Origin: JBFJKD01 sp038106145 | GTDB lineage: Bacteria; Pseudomonadota; Gammaproteobacteria; Pseudomonadales; Porticoccaceae | Direction of reading: 5' to 3' | DNA length: 64,000 nucleotides | Assembly: GCA_038106145.1 (NCBI GenBank) | Contig: JAYODD010000013.1 | Span: 1-64,000 of the forward strand | In this document: positions 15,969 through 24,309 of the stretch, in pieces | Numbering within the stretch: position 1 is the first letter of the stretch | Layout of the letters: every line of letters starts with the position of its first letter | Translations under genes and position numbers: made by a program | Notes under the pieces: generated by a model | The model's database searches: none | Told to the model about the DNA's origin: nothing | The model's input: the letters and a program-made list of their open reading frames with translations, nothing else

Positions 15969-17621
15969 ATGTCGAGTGCGACCCCGGAATCGGCTAATCA
16001 AACTCTTGATGCAATCATCGTCGGCACCGGCATGGCGGGCATGTATATGATCCATCGCTTGCGCGAGCAGGGTCTGAAGGTACAGGCCATCGAGGCCGGT
16101 TCCGGCGTGGGGGGCGCCTGGTACTGGAACCGTTATCCGGGCTGCCGCTGCGATGTGCCCAGTATTGAATACTCCTACTCGTTTAGCGACGAGCTGCAAC
16201 AGGAATGGGACTGGACCGAAGCCATGGCCAGCCAGCCGGAGCTGGAACGGTATCTCAATCATGTGGCGGATCGCTTCGAGTTACGTCGGGACATCAAATT
16301 TGATACCCGGGTAACTTCCGCTATTTACGACGCCGGCCGCAATCGGTGGACGGTGGGCACCGATCAGGGCGACACCTTTAACGCCACTTACTGCATTATG
16401 GCGACGGGGTGCCTGACAGTGCCGAATTTTCCCGACTTTAAAGGCGCGGATACCTTCAAGGGCGAGGTTTACCACACCGCCCTGTGGCCCAACCGGGAAG
16501 TGGATTTTCGCGGCAAACGGGTGGCCGTAATTGGCTCCGGCTCCTCCGGGGTACAGACCATTCCGGCCATTGCCGCCACCGCAAAACAGGTGATCGCGTT
16601 CCAACGCAGCCCGGTCTACACGTTTCCGGCGCAGAATCGGCCCATGAAACCGGAGTTTCTGGCGCAGGCAAAAGCCGATTATCCGTATATACGCGAAAGG
16701 CAACGCAATTCTGAACTGGGACTGGCCTACTATAACGGCCCCAAAAAAGCGCCCACCGAAGACCAGCCGAAACGGCCCAGCAAAAATATTCTCGATCTCA
16801 CCCCGCAGCAACGGCGCCAGGAAATCAAGGACTTTGGCTTTAACGTGCTGTCCATGTATGCCGATGTGTACACCAGTACGGAAGCCAACGATATCGCCTG
16901 CGACCTTTATCGGGAAGTTCTCAAGGAGCTGGTCCACGACCCCGAAACTGCGGAAGGCCTGTCGCCACGGGATTACCCGCTCGGTTGCAAGCGACCCGTC
17001 ATTGACACCGCGTATTACGAAACCTTTAACCAGGACCATGTGACACTGGTTGATTTACGCCAGGGCGGTATCGAGGAAATCACCCCCACTGGCCTGCGCA
17101 CCACCCAAGCTGACTACGAATTCGATATTCTGGTATACGCCACCGGGTTCGACGCCATGACCGGGGGCCTGAAAAAAATTGATATTCGCGGCCGCGACGG
17201 GCTGAAGCTTATCGACAAGTGGGCGCATGGACCGCGCATGTACCTGGGTCTGCAAAGCGCCGGGTTCCCCAATTTCTTTACCATCACCGGACCCGGCAGC
17301 CCGTCGGTGCTGAGTAATGTTATCCACTCCATCGAGCAACACGTGGAGTGGATTGGCGACTGCATCGCCCACCTGCAAGCCAACCGCATTAAAACCATCG
17401 AACCACAGGCGGCGGCCGAAGATGCCTGGGTAGAGCATGTCAACGAGGTGGCCAAAGGCACTATGCTGACCGCGCCGACCTGTAACTCCTGGTATCTGGG
17501 CACTAATATTCCCGGCAAGACGCGAATTTTTATGCCCTATGTCGCCGGGACCAAAACCTACCGGCAGAAGTGCGAGGCGGTAGTTGCCAATGGTTACGAA
17601 GGGTTTGTGATGACCCGTTGA
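15969..17621 (+). CDS. Flavin-containing Baeyer-Villiger monooxygenase (cyclohexanone monooxygenase-like)
   Basis: A 550-residue NADPH-dependent type I Baeyer-Villiger monooxygenase. The FAD-binding GTGMAG is at residues 19-24, the fingerprint F163-K-G-E-V-Y-H169-T-A-L-W173-P is canonical, and the second dinucleotide motif GSGSSG is at 189-194. GAWYWNRYPGCRCD is typical of the cyclohexanone/steroid monooxygenase group. It converts cyclic or long-chain ketones to lactones or esters. The divergent homologue at 13901 shares the same domain order. With the nearby acyl-CoA dehydrogenase and luciferase-like oxygenase it suggests degradation of a cyclic ketone, terpene or steroid; the substrate is unknown. 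Confidence 0.95.
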   Translation: MSSATPESANQTLDAIIVGTGMAGMYMIHRLREQGLKVQAIEAGSGVGGAWYWNRYPGCRCDVPSIEYSYSFSDELQQEWDWTEAMASQPELERYLNHVADRFELRRDIKFDTRVTSAIYDAGRNRWTVGTDQGDTFNATYCIMATGCLTVPNFPDFKGADTFKGEVYHTALWPNREVDFRGKRVAVIGSGSSGVQTIPAIAATAKQVIAFQRSPVYTFPAQNRPMKPEFLAQAKADYPYIRERQRNSELGLAYYNGPKKAPTEDQPKRPSKNILDLTPQQRRQEIKDFGFNVLSMYADVYTSTEANDIACDLYREVLKELVHDPETAEGLSPRDYPLGCKRPVIDTAYYETFNQDHVTLVDLRQGGIEEITPTGLRTTQADYEFDILVYATGFDAMTGGLKKIDIRGRDGLKLIDKWAHGPRMYLGLQSAGFPNFFTITGPGSPSVLSNVIHSIEQHVEWIGDCIAHLQANRIKTIEPQAAAEDAWVEHVNEVAKGTMLTAPTCNSWYLGTNIPGKTRIFMPYVAGTKTYRQKCEAVVANGYEGFVMTR

Positions 17622-17929
17622 ACGAACTACCACAGGCGCGCCCGGCTCGCAGGCGTTCACTGTCTGGCCGGGCAAGGCCTCGGTAATAACTTTACTAATA
17701 ACTGAAGATAAATAACGCAAGCAAATAAAATATATAGATATTTTTTACTCAAAAACTCCGTTAATCGGCACTCGAACCCCGTTTGTCCGACATTCCTTTT
17801 TTCCCGGCTTACGTTCTTCTACCCTTGCCCAGGTTTTTGATTATCGCTTTCAATGATCGGAAGAGCTGTTAGAGTTAGTCCTGCTCCAACCACGGCCTGG
17901 CTTGCTATGACAAAAGAAGGATTCGTTGG
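17622..17929. other. 308-base intergenic region
   Basis: The region lies between the monooxygenase and the GGDEF/EAL gene. A 7-bp inverted repeat (GCCCGGC at 17640-17646, GCCGGGC at 17667-17673) could form a weak hairpin, but no T-run follows. An AT-rich tract spans about 17690-17760 and probably includes promoter sequence for the next gene. No gene is supported. Confidence 0.4.
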
Positions 17930-20299
17930 GTGCTACCCAAAATAAACTCTATTGATCGGGTCTCATTAGACCGGATGCATAGCACTGGCCCGCGGCTGTT
18001 CCCGGAAATTGTGGCGCTTCTGTACAGTGCAACCCCTGTGGTAGTGATCGCCACCCTGGTCAACGGCGCGATTCTGGCGGCTGTGTTATGGCCCTACTTG
18101 AATCCGGTCGCCGCGAGTATCTGGCTGGTGCTGATCTTATTAAACGCCGCGGCCCGCGTTGGTCTGCACATGTTCTTTCGGCGAAACCACGGAGACCTTA
18201 ACAGCGGGAGGCGTTGGGATACCTATTTATTGATTAACGTACTGGCCGCCGGACTGATCTGGGGCAGCCTGCCCTACGTACTGTATCCCACGGCCAGCCT
18301 GGCCCATCTGACGTTTATTGCCTTTGTGCTCGGTGGTATGTGCGTGGGTGCGCTCAGTGTTTATGCGGCGCAACTGAGGGTGTTGTTTGCGTTTCTGGTA
18401 CCGGCTCTGCTACCCCTGATTGTACGCCTGTCCACCATGGACGCGGACGTCCATCACGCCATGGCGCTCATGGTCACCCTTTTTCTCGCGATGATCTCGG
18501 TGACAGGCTGGCGCACGCATCGGTCAATCATCGATTTTCTGACCGTACGCCAGGCTCACCGCCTGGCGGAAAAGAATCTGCGTCTTGCCAAGAGTGCATT
18601 TGAAACCCACGACGGTATATTAATTACTGATGCCGAAGGCAAGATTCTCCGCGCAAATCGCGCCATGCATGCCATCAGCGGTTATTCCCAGACGGAACTG
18701 AAAGGGCGGAAGCCGCTGTTTTTTGCCCGCGATGTCCACGCCGGAAAAACTACAGAGCTGCAGTCAGCACTGGCGCTGGACGGTCGCTGGCGGGGTGAAA
18801 TTCTCGATCGGCGCAAAAACGGCGAAACCTTTCCCCTGGACGTATCGCTCTCGGCTATAACGGATGAAAATGGATATATTACCCATTACGTCGCCCACTG
18901 CCGGGATCTTACCGACCATAAGCGCAACGAGGAACGCATTTTATTTCACGCCCACTACGATTCNNNNNNNNNNGAGTTGCCCAATCGCCGACTACTGCTC
19001 GACCGCCTGCAACAGGAACTCGCCCGCGCGCACCGTCACCACCACAAGAGCGCTGTGTTATTTATCAATCTCGACCGCTTCAAGTCCGTTAACGGATTGC
19101 TCGGCCACGCCATGGGCGACGCGCTACTCAAGCAGGTAGCAAACCGTTTACTGCACGCCATACGCGCGGAAGACTCCGTCGCCAGGGTAGCGGGGGATGA
19201 GTTTGTGGTCGTTCTTTCCGAACTGGCCGACGAGGTCAACCCTGCAGCACAGCAGGCGCGCAATGTTGCGCAAAAAATTAACAGCGCACTAGCCAGACCT
19301 TATCAGCTTAGGGGGCAAAAACTGCATTGCTCCGCTTCCATCGGTATCGTGTTATTTCCCTGTGCGGAACAGAGCAGCGATGCGGAAGAATTATTGCGAC
19401 AGGCGGATATCGCCATGTCTCGCGCCAAACAGTCCGGCACCAGCATGATTGAATTTTACGAACCGGGCATGCAGACATTAACACAAAATTTTCTCGCACT
19501 GGAAAACGATTTGCGTGGCGCATTGGAACGCCGGGAACTGGCCTTACATTACCAGCCTCTGGTCAACTTTTCCGGCGCCATTATCGGCGCGGAAGCCCTG
19601 CTTCGCTGGCATCACCCCCTCCGTGGGCTTATCTCCCCCGCGGACTTTATTCCTGTCGCCGAGGAAACCGGACTCATACTGCCGATCGGCCAATGGGTAT
19701 TGCATAGCGCCTGCGCCGAGCTGGCGAAATGGCAGGCGGCCGAGCCCAACGGGCAGATGCTTACCATGGCGGTCAACGTCAGTCCACGCCAGTTCCGCCA
19801 GGAAAATTTCGTCACGTCAGTGCTTGGCGCCGTCTCACAAAACCAAATCCCGCCCCAGTCACTGACACTGGAACTAACTGAAAATATGTTGATCGACGAC
19901 ATTCAGGAAACCGCAAAAAAAATGCACCTCCTGTCGAGCAATGGTATCCAGCTCGCCATCGATGATTTTGGTACCGGTTATTCTTCGTTACGCTACTTGA
20001 GGAATTTACCCCTCAATGCTCTCAAAATTGACCAATCCTTTATTCGCGATATCACCACCGATAGCGGCAGTGCCGCCCTTGTCATGTCAGTTATTTCCAT
20101 GGCAAAACATCTTGGCCTGAAGGTCGTCGCCGAAGGGGTCGAATCCCTGGCAGAACTCGACCTGCTCAGACAGCACGGCTGCCAACTCTACCAGGGGTAT
20201 TACTTTAGCCGACCGGTTGCAGCGGATAATTTTACCCGGCTACTGTCTACTCACAACGCTGACGACAATCTCGAGGAAGCATCCCTCTCCCTCGGATAA
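17930..20299 (+). CDS. Membrane-anchored PAS–GGDEF–EAL cyclic-di-GMP protein (contains an assembly gap)
   Basis: A protein of about 789 residues that makes or degrades c-di-GMP. Residues 25-195 hold about six membrane helices, and residues 216-330 are a PAS domain. The cyclase domain has AGDEF (421-425) in place of GGDEF, with an RxxD inhibitory site (RAED, 412-415) at the standard five-residue distance. The phosphodiesterase domain keeps EAL (555-557), NVSPRQF, LTEN, DDFGTGYSS (678-686) and AEGVES, so it is probably active. Ten N at 18964-18973 fall just before LPNRR; the family motif (HYDxLTxLPNR) implies one codon fewer than the placeholder allows. The GTG start has AGAAGGA upstream. Confidence 0.93.
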   Translation: MLPKINSIDRVSLDRMHSTGPRLFPEIVALLYSATPVVVIATLVNGAILAAVLWPYLNPVAASIWLVLILLNAAARVGLHMFFRRNHGDLNSGRRWDTYLLINVLAAGLIWGSLPYVLYPTASLAHLTFIAFVLGGMCVGALSVYAAQLRVLFAFLVPALLPLIVRLSTMDADVHHAMALMVTLFLAMISVTGWRTHRSIIDFLTVRQAHRLAEKNLRLAKSAFETHDGILITDAEGKILRANRAMHAISGYSQTELKGRKPLFFARDVHAGKTTELQSALALDGRWRGEILDRRKNGETFPLDVSLSAITDENGYITHYVAHCRDLTDHKRNEERILFHAHYDXXXXELPNRRLLLDRLQQELARAHRHHHKSAVLFINLDRFKSVNGLLGHAMGDALLKQVANRLLHAIRAEDSVARVAGDEFVVVLSELADEVNPAAQQARNVAQKINSALARPYQLRGQKLHCSASIGIVLFPCAEQSSDAEELLRQADIAMSRAKQSGTSMIEFYEPGMQTLTQNFLALENDLRGALERRELALHYQPLVNFSGAIIGAEALLRWHHPLRGLISPADFIPVAEETGLILPIGQWVLHSACAELAKWQAAEPNGQMLTMAVNVSPRQFRQENFVTSVLGAVSQNQIPPQSLTLELTENMLIDDIQETAKKMHLLSSNGIQLAIDDFGTGYSSLRYLRNLPLNALKIDQSFIRDITTDSGSAALVMSVISMAKHLGLKVVAEGVESLAELDLLRQHGCQLYQGYYFSRPVAADNFTRLLSTHNADDNLEEASLSLG
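18964..18973. other. Assembly gap (10 N) inside the GGDEF domain
   Basis: The gap lies between HYDS and ELPNRR at the start of the GGDEF domain. The frame happens to be preserved, but the conserved spacing suggests that the true missing sequence is about 7 bases. Confidence 0.9.
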
Positions 20300-20577
20300 A
20301 ACCCAAAACTTGCGTACTCTGACTGCGAATAACGACAATATTTTTAATGCCCGAGCCGAACCAGCCCCGCGACCCGTTCCGACGACCAATCGCGAGAAAT
20401 TCGGGGAGTCCATCACAAATATTTGCCCATTCTTGCTCGCAGCTCCACGCTGCCGCACAACGCACTGTTCACACAACCTTTTTTTTACTATTATCCCGCG
20501 AACGGTCAACTTCTGGCAGTGCCATAACCCGCATCCAGCCTTGCGTAAGTGGCCCCGTGCACAGGTGACGAAAACAG

Positions 20578-21252
20578 ATGATACGGATCATATTATCAGT
20601 CGTCATAACATTCGTTCTGACAGCGACCCCGGCTGACTTAGCGCGCGCAGAAAATATCTATACCTTTAGCGATGACGATGGCAATGTTCTTTTTACCAAT
20701 ATCGTCAACGGCAATAAAAAACCCCGGGGTACAAAATTCCGCCGCTATGAACATCTTGAAGAAGTCACCTGGTTTCCAGACACCAACGTCCACAAATACC
20801 AGAATTGGGGCGAAGACGCCTTCGCCGTCAGCGCACGCTTTGCCAAGCGAAGGGATGCCTATGATCAACTTATCCTCAGCGAATCCAATAACAACAATAT
20901 CGACAAGGGGCTGGTTAAGGCGGTAATTCATACCGAGTCGGGGTTCAATCCCGACGCGGTGTCAAAACCCGGTGCCCAGGGTCTTATGCAACTCATGCCA
21001 GCCACTGCGGCCCGCTACGATGTGAATAACGCTTTTGACCCGGCAGAAAATATTCGCGCTGGCTCCCGCCACCTCAAGTACCTGATCGATCGCTATCGCA
21101 ATCTTGAACTGGCGCTGGCGGCTTACAATGCCGGTGAAGGCAATGTGGAAAAATACGGTGGCATCCCACCTTTCGCGGAAACCCAGGATTACGTCAAACG
21201 GGTTCTGTATCGCTATAACAAATTTTACAAATCGACAACTGCCGTTCATTGA
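20578..21252 (+). CDS. Secreted lytic transglycosylase (SLT family) with N-terminal DUF4124
   Basis: A 224-residue periplasmic murein lytic transglycosylase. The signal peptide covers residues 1-24 (MIRIILSVVITFVLTATPAD…). YTFSDDDGNVLFTN (28-41) fits the DUF4124 domain. The Slt fold follows: catalytic E120 in IHTESGFNP, then GAQGLMQLMPATA and LALAAYNAGEGNV. It cleaves peptidoglycan glycan strands. It precedes the PA2779/PA2778-like pair by 157 bases on the same strand. The start is the ATG at 20578; no strong ribosome-binding site is visible. Confidence 0.93.
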   Translation: MIRIILSVVITFVLTATPADLARAENIYTFSDDDGNVLFTNIVNGNKKPRGTKFRRYEHLEEVTWFPDTNVHKYQNWGEDAFAVSARFAKRRDAYDQLILSESNNNNIDKGLVKAVIHTESGFNPDAVSKPGAQGLMQLMPATAARYDVNNAFDPAENIRAGSRHLKYLIDRYRNLELALAAYNAGEGNVEKYGGIPPFAETQDYVKRVLYRYNKFYKSTTAVH

Positions 21253-21409
21253 CCCCTATGTCCGCAAATGGATATGCTATAAAACAGCAAGGCAAGTACG
21301 GGAACGCGACAACCACCTGGCGCGCCCGGGCACGCTACCCTGTTATCAATGCTGATAAACATGCTGCGGGGCCACGCAAACAATTACCCCACCTGAAAGG
21401 AGAGATACC

Positions 21410-21799
21410 GTGAACAAAACACATACTATTTGTAAAAGACTCGGCCTCATTTGGCTGGTGCTGAGTTTTGCCAGCGTCGTTATGGTACAGCCCGCCTTCG
21501 CTGCGGTGCTCTCGACTCAGGACTTGATCGCCATGGAACAGCAAACAGCGACGGTCAGCACCCTTGAACAGGCGCTCGCCAGAGACGATGTGCGCGCCCA
21601 GTTGCTGGCTATGGGTGTCAGCCCGGAAGAAGTTCAGGCGCGCATCGCCGCACTCAGCCCATCGGAAATTGCCAGCTTGAATCAACGGATCGCTGATTTA
21701 CCGGCAGGCGCCGGGGCCATCGGTGTGCTGGGAGTGGTATTTCTGGTGCTACTGGTGCTTGAGGTGTTGGGTGTTACGGACGTATTCAAAGCGATTTGA
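21410..21799 (+). CDS. PA2779 family membrane protein
   Basis: A GTG start with a strong AAAGGAGAG upstream gives 129 residues. A signal-like helix (LGLIWLVLSFASVVMVQPAFA), a helical middle with VSTLEQALARDDVRAQLLAMG and a C-terminal membrane helix (IGVLGVVFLVLLVLEVLGV) match the PA2779-type family as I know it. These proteins are nearly always encoded just before a PA2778-like cysteine peptidase; here the next gene starts in the stop codon (TTGA overlap). The pair may handle a secreted or membrane peptide, but the role is not established. Confidence 0.85.
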   Translation: MNKTHTICKRLGLIWLVLSFASVVMVQPAFAAVLSTQDLIAMEQQTATVSTLEQALARDDVRAQLLAMGVSPEEVQARIAALSPSEIASLNQRIADLPAGAGAIGVLGVVFLVLLVLEVLGVTDVFKAI

Positions 21800-22794
21800 T
21801 TGTTCACTGCCAAAGGCTATCGATATGTTCGATGGCGCTGTTAACGGCGTATCTGGCCGGCTGCGTTAGCGGCCAGAGTACTCTTTCTGCTGCGCTACAG
21901 AACAACAATTCGCGCTCACCAACGGTCGAATTAGCGACAACGCCTTTTTTTCCCCAGGAAGATTATCAGTGCGGTCCCGCCGCGCTGGCCACCGCTTTGA
22001 GCGTGAGCGGAGTGAATGTTACACCCGCCGCACTGGCCCCCAAGGTTTATCTACCCGGACGTAAAGGTAGCTTACAAATGGAGTTGAGCGCCGCGACCCG
22101 GCGCTATGCGCGTATTCCCTACCCCATCGCACCTTCATTGGCCGCGTTGCTTCGGGAATTGCAAGTTGGGCACCCTGTGCTGGTACTGCAAAATCTCGGG
22201 GTATCCTGGTTGCCGCGCTGGCACTACGCGGTAGTCATCGGATACAACGAAGATCGCGACCTGATTATCTTGCGCTCCGGCACCACCGCGCGCAAAGAAA
22301 CGGACACAGATTTATTCCTGCGTACCTGGCAACGCGCCCAATACTGGGGATTGGTGGTACTGAAGCCGGGTGAATTACCCGCCGCTGAGCAACCTGAGCC
22401 CTATCTCGAAGCGGTGTCCACCCTCGAAGCGAGTGGTGCCTACAGGGAATCGCTGACAGCTTACCAGGTGGCACTTGGCCGTTGGCCCGGTAATTTCTGG
22501 GCGCGCATCGGAATCGCCAATAGTCATCTCGGACTCGGCCGCCACAACGAAGCAGAACAGTATTTGCGAGAACTGCTGGTCGACTACCCTCTACATCCAG
22601 CGGTGCTCAACAATCTCGCCGAAGTAATGGCCCGCAAAGGTTGTCTGCACAGTGCGCGCAATCTTATTAAGCGGGCATTGACGATTCAACCACTATCGCA
22701 GCCAATGGCCGAGTTGCTACGAAAAAGCCGCGATCAGCTAGATAAACTGGAAGATACGCAAACCCGACAGCATGACACTCACTGCGAACTGTAG
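21796..22794 (+). CDS. PA2778 family C39-like cysteine peptidase lipoprotein with TPR
   Basis: A TTG start overlaps the previous stop by four bases, implying translational coupling. The 332-residue product starts with a lipoprotein signal (TAYLAGC lipobox). A C39-like papain-fold domain follows, with catalytic Cys in DYQCGPAALATAL and His in RWHYAVVIGY. Residues about 205-320 form tetratricopeptide-like helices (SLTAYQVALGRWPGNFWARI, then a repeat ending in LLVDYPLHPAVLNNLAEV). It is probably anchored to the outer membrane and faces the periplasm. Family annotation is from memory of the Pseudomonas PA2778/PA2779 pair. Confidence 0.88.
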   Translation: MIVHCQRLSICSMALLTAYLAGCVSGQSTLSAALQNNNSRSPTVELATTPFFPQEDYQCGPAALATALSVSGVNVTPAALAPKVYLPGRKGSLQMELSAATRRYARIPYPIAPSLAALLRELQVGHPVLVLQNLGVSWLPRWHYAVVIGYNEDRDLIILRSGTTARKETDTDLFLRTWQRAQYWGLVVLKPGELPAAEQPEPYLEAVSTLEASGAYRESLTAYQVALGRWPGNFWARIGIANSHLGLGRHNEAEQYLRELLVDYPLHPAVLNNLAEVMARKGCLHSARNLIKRALTIQPLSQPMAELLRKSRDQLDKLEDTQTRQHDTHCEL

Positions 22795-22833
22795 AAAATT
22801 ACCGTATGCAATAATTGCGCAGAGTACGGACGA

Positions 22834-23427
22834 TTACCTGGGGCAAGGTTTTAAATTGTCAAGCCCGGTGTCGATAATATCCTTGATCGTTGCTCTGCTG
22901 GCCCCCATTTTTGCCTGCAATCTTAAACCCGCAAGTAGTGCCATCAGGTAATTTGCCAACGCGCGCGGCGACTTTTCATCGTCGATCACCCCGAGGGTTT
23001 GTGCCTGAGCCACACGCTGTTCAAAGGCGTTAATCAGGGGCGCTATGCGTCGCAATGCCTCCTGCGCGAGATTTGGCGATGTATGGGCTAATTCAGAAAC
23101 GGTATTCAGCAACAGACAGCCATAAGAAAGGGTTTGCTCGTCAGCCAACAACAACGCCCGATAGAAAAAGTTTTGAATAGCCTCCAACGGATTTTCCGTT
23201 GCCAGAAGGGTATCTTCGATTATCCCTCCCGCGACAACCATGTAATGATCCATTACTTCACAAAATAGACGGGCCTTGTCGCCAAAGGCGCCATACAGGC
23301 TGCCGCGATTGAGGTTCATCGCGTCGAGCAATTTCTGGATCGAGCTCGCCTCGTAGCCGTCTGACCAAAAGACTTTCAACGCCGCATCAACGACCTCCGT
23401 GCGATCAAACTCGGGCGTTCTAGGCAT
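22834..23427 (-). CDS. TetR/AcrR family transcriptional regulator
   Basis: The start at 23427 (GCGAGG upstream) gives 197 residues. The N-terminal helix-turn-helix reads VVDAALKVFWSDGYEASSIQ…LNRGSLYGAFGDK, the standard TetR DNA-binding unit, and the C-terminal ligand domain contains YGCLLLNTVSEL as in the AcrR/NemR-like branch. It converges with the PA2778-like gene. No obvious target operon is adjacent, although nfuA lies upstream on the same strand; the ligand is unknown. Confidence 0.9.
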   Translation of the reverse strand: MPRTPEFDRTEVVDAALKVFWSDGYEASSIQKLLDAMNLNRGSLYGAFGDKARLFCEVMDHYMVVAGGIIEDTLLATENPLEAIQNFFYRALLLADEQTLSYGCLLLNTVSELAHTSPNLAQEALRRIAPLINAFEQRVAQAQTLGVIDDEKSPRALANYLMALLAGLRLQAKMGASRATIKDIIDTGLDNLKPCPR

Positions 23428-23589
23428 ATTGGCCTCGCTTACCTTTACTCTTTTGTTATTTTCTAGGTCGTAACCGCGGCGCAGTATAGCCCAACCACAC
23501 GCTGGAGTCACCATCTGGCAATCTGCAAGGTGCTTAACTGTGACGGGGTTCCGTAATAAAAGTTGTGCCCGTTCGTAAACTGGCAGAAT

Positions 23590-24174
23590 TTATTTGTAGA
23601 AAGCCTGTGTCCGGTCGCTGTGATCGGTAACATCGCGCACACCGCGCAACTCGGGGATCTTTTCCATCAACGTCCTTTCGACACCCTCTTTCAGGGTCAC
23701 ATCCACCATGCCGCAGCCCTGACAGCCACCACCGAATTGCAATACCGCCACACCCTCCTCCACATCTTCGAGACTGACCTGACCACCATGGGCCGCCAAA
23801 CCGGGATTGACTTCGTTGTGCAACACATAATTAATTTTGTCTTCAATGGGACTGTCGTCGTTGATCCGCGGCAGCCGCGAGTTGGGCGCGCGAATACTCA
23901 ACTGACCACCGAGGCGATCCGCGGCGTAATCTACTTTGGCGTCTTCCAGAAACGCCAGACTGCGTTTTTCGATATAAGCGTTAAAGCCGTTTAGCGACAG
24001 CACCACGTCGCCTTCCTGTTCTTCTCCAGGGCGGCAATAGGCAATGCAGGTTTCCGCTTTGGGTGTGCCCGGATCGGTGATAAAAAGACGTATACCGATC
24101 CCCTCACAGTCCTGTTTAGCCAATAGTTCCGCGAGGTAGGTTTGCGCGCTTTCGGTAATTTCTACCTGGTTCAT
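23590..24174 (-). CDS. nfuA: Fe-S cluster carrier protein NfuA
   Basis: A 194-residue carrier that delivers [4Fe-4S] clusters to target proteins. The N-terminal degenerate A-type domain (residues 1-95) is followed by the Nfu domain, with cysteines C151 and C154 in GGGCQGCGMVD that bridge a cluster between two subunits. Length matches E. coli NfuA (191). It is a monocistronic-looking minus-strand gene, divergent from metH. Confidence 0.96.
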   Translation of the reverse strand: MNQVEITESAQTYLAELLAKQDCEGIGIRLFITDPGTPKAETCIAYCRPGEEQEGDVVLSLNGFNAYIEKRSLAFLEDAKVDYAADRLGGQLSIRAPNSRLPRINDDSPIEDKINYVLHNEVNPGLAAHGGQVSLEDVEEGVAVLQFGGGCQGCGMVDVTLKEGVERTLMEKIPELRGVRDVTDHSDRTQAFYK

Positions 24175-24309
24175 ACCGTATATACCCGAGTAATTTAGTC
24201 GTGTATTTTAACAGGACACATCCGCTTCGACAACGCCTTTCAATAGGTCCAGCACCACCGGTTACGCTTTGCTAAACTACGCGCCCAGTTCAAGCCACTA
24301 GGATCGCGG

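Noticed and set aside
20240..20509. Minus-strand open frame between the GGDEF/EAL and transglycosylase genes
   Set aside because: It overlaps the end of the GGDEF/EAL gene and has no good start or recognisable sequence.
24175..24309. Cobalamin or SAH riboswitch before metH
   Set aside because: The 135-base leader shows no B12-box-like or SAH-motif core that I could identify.
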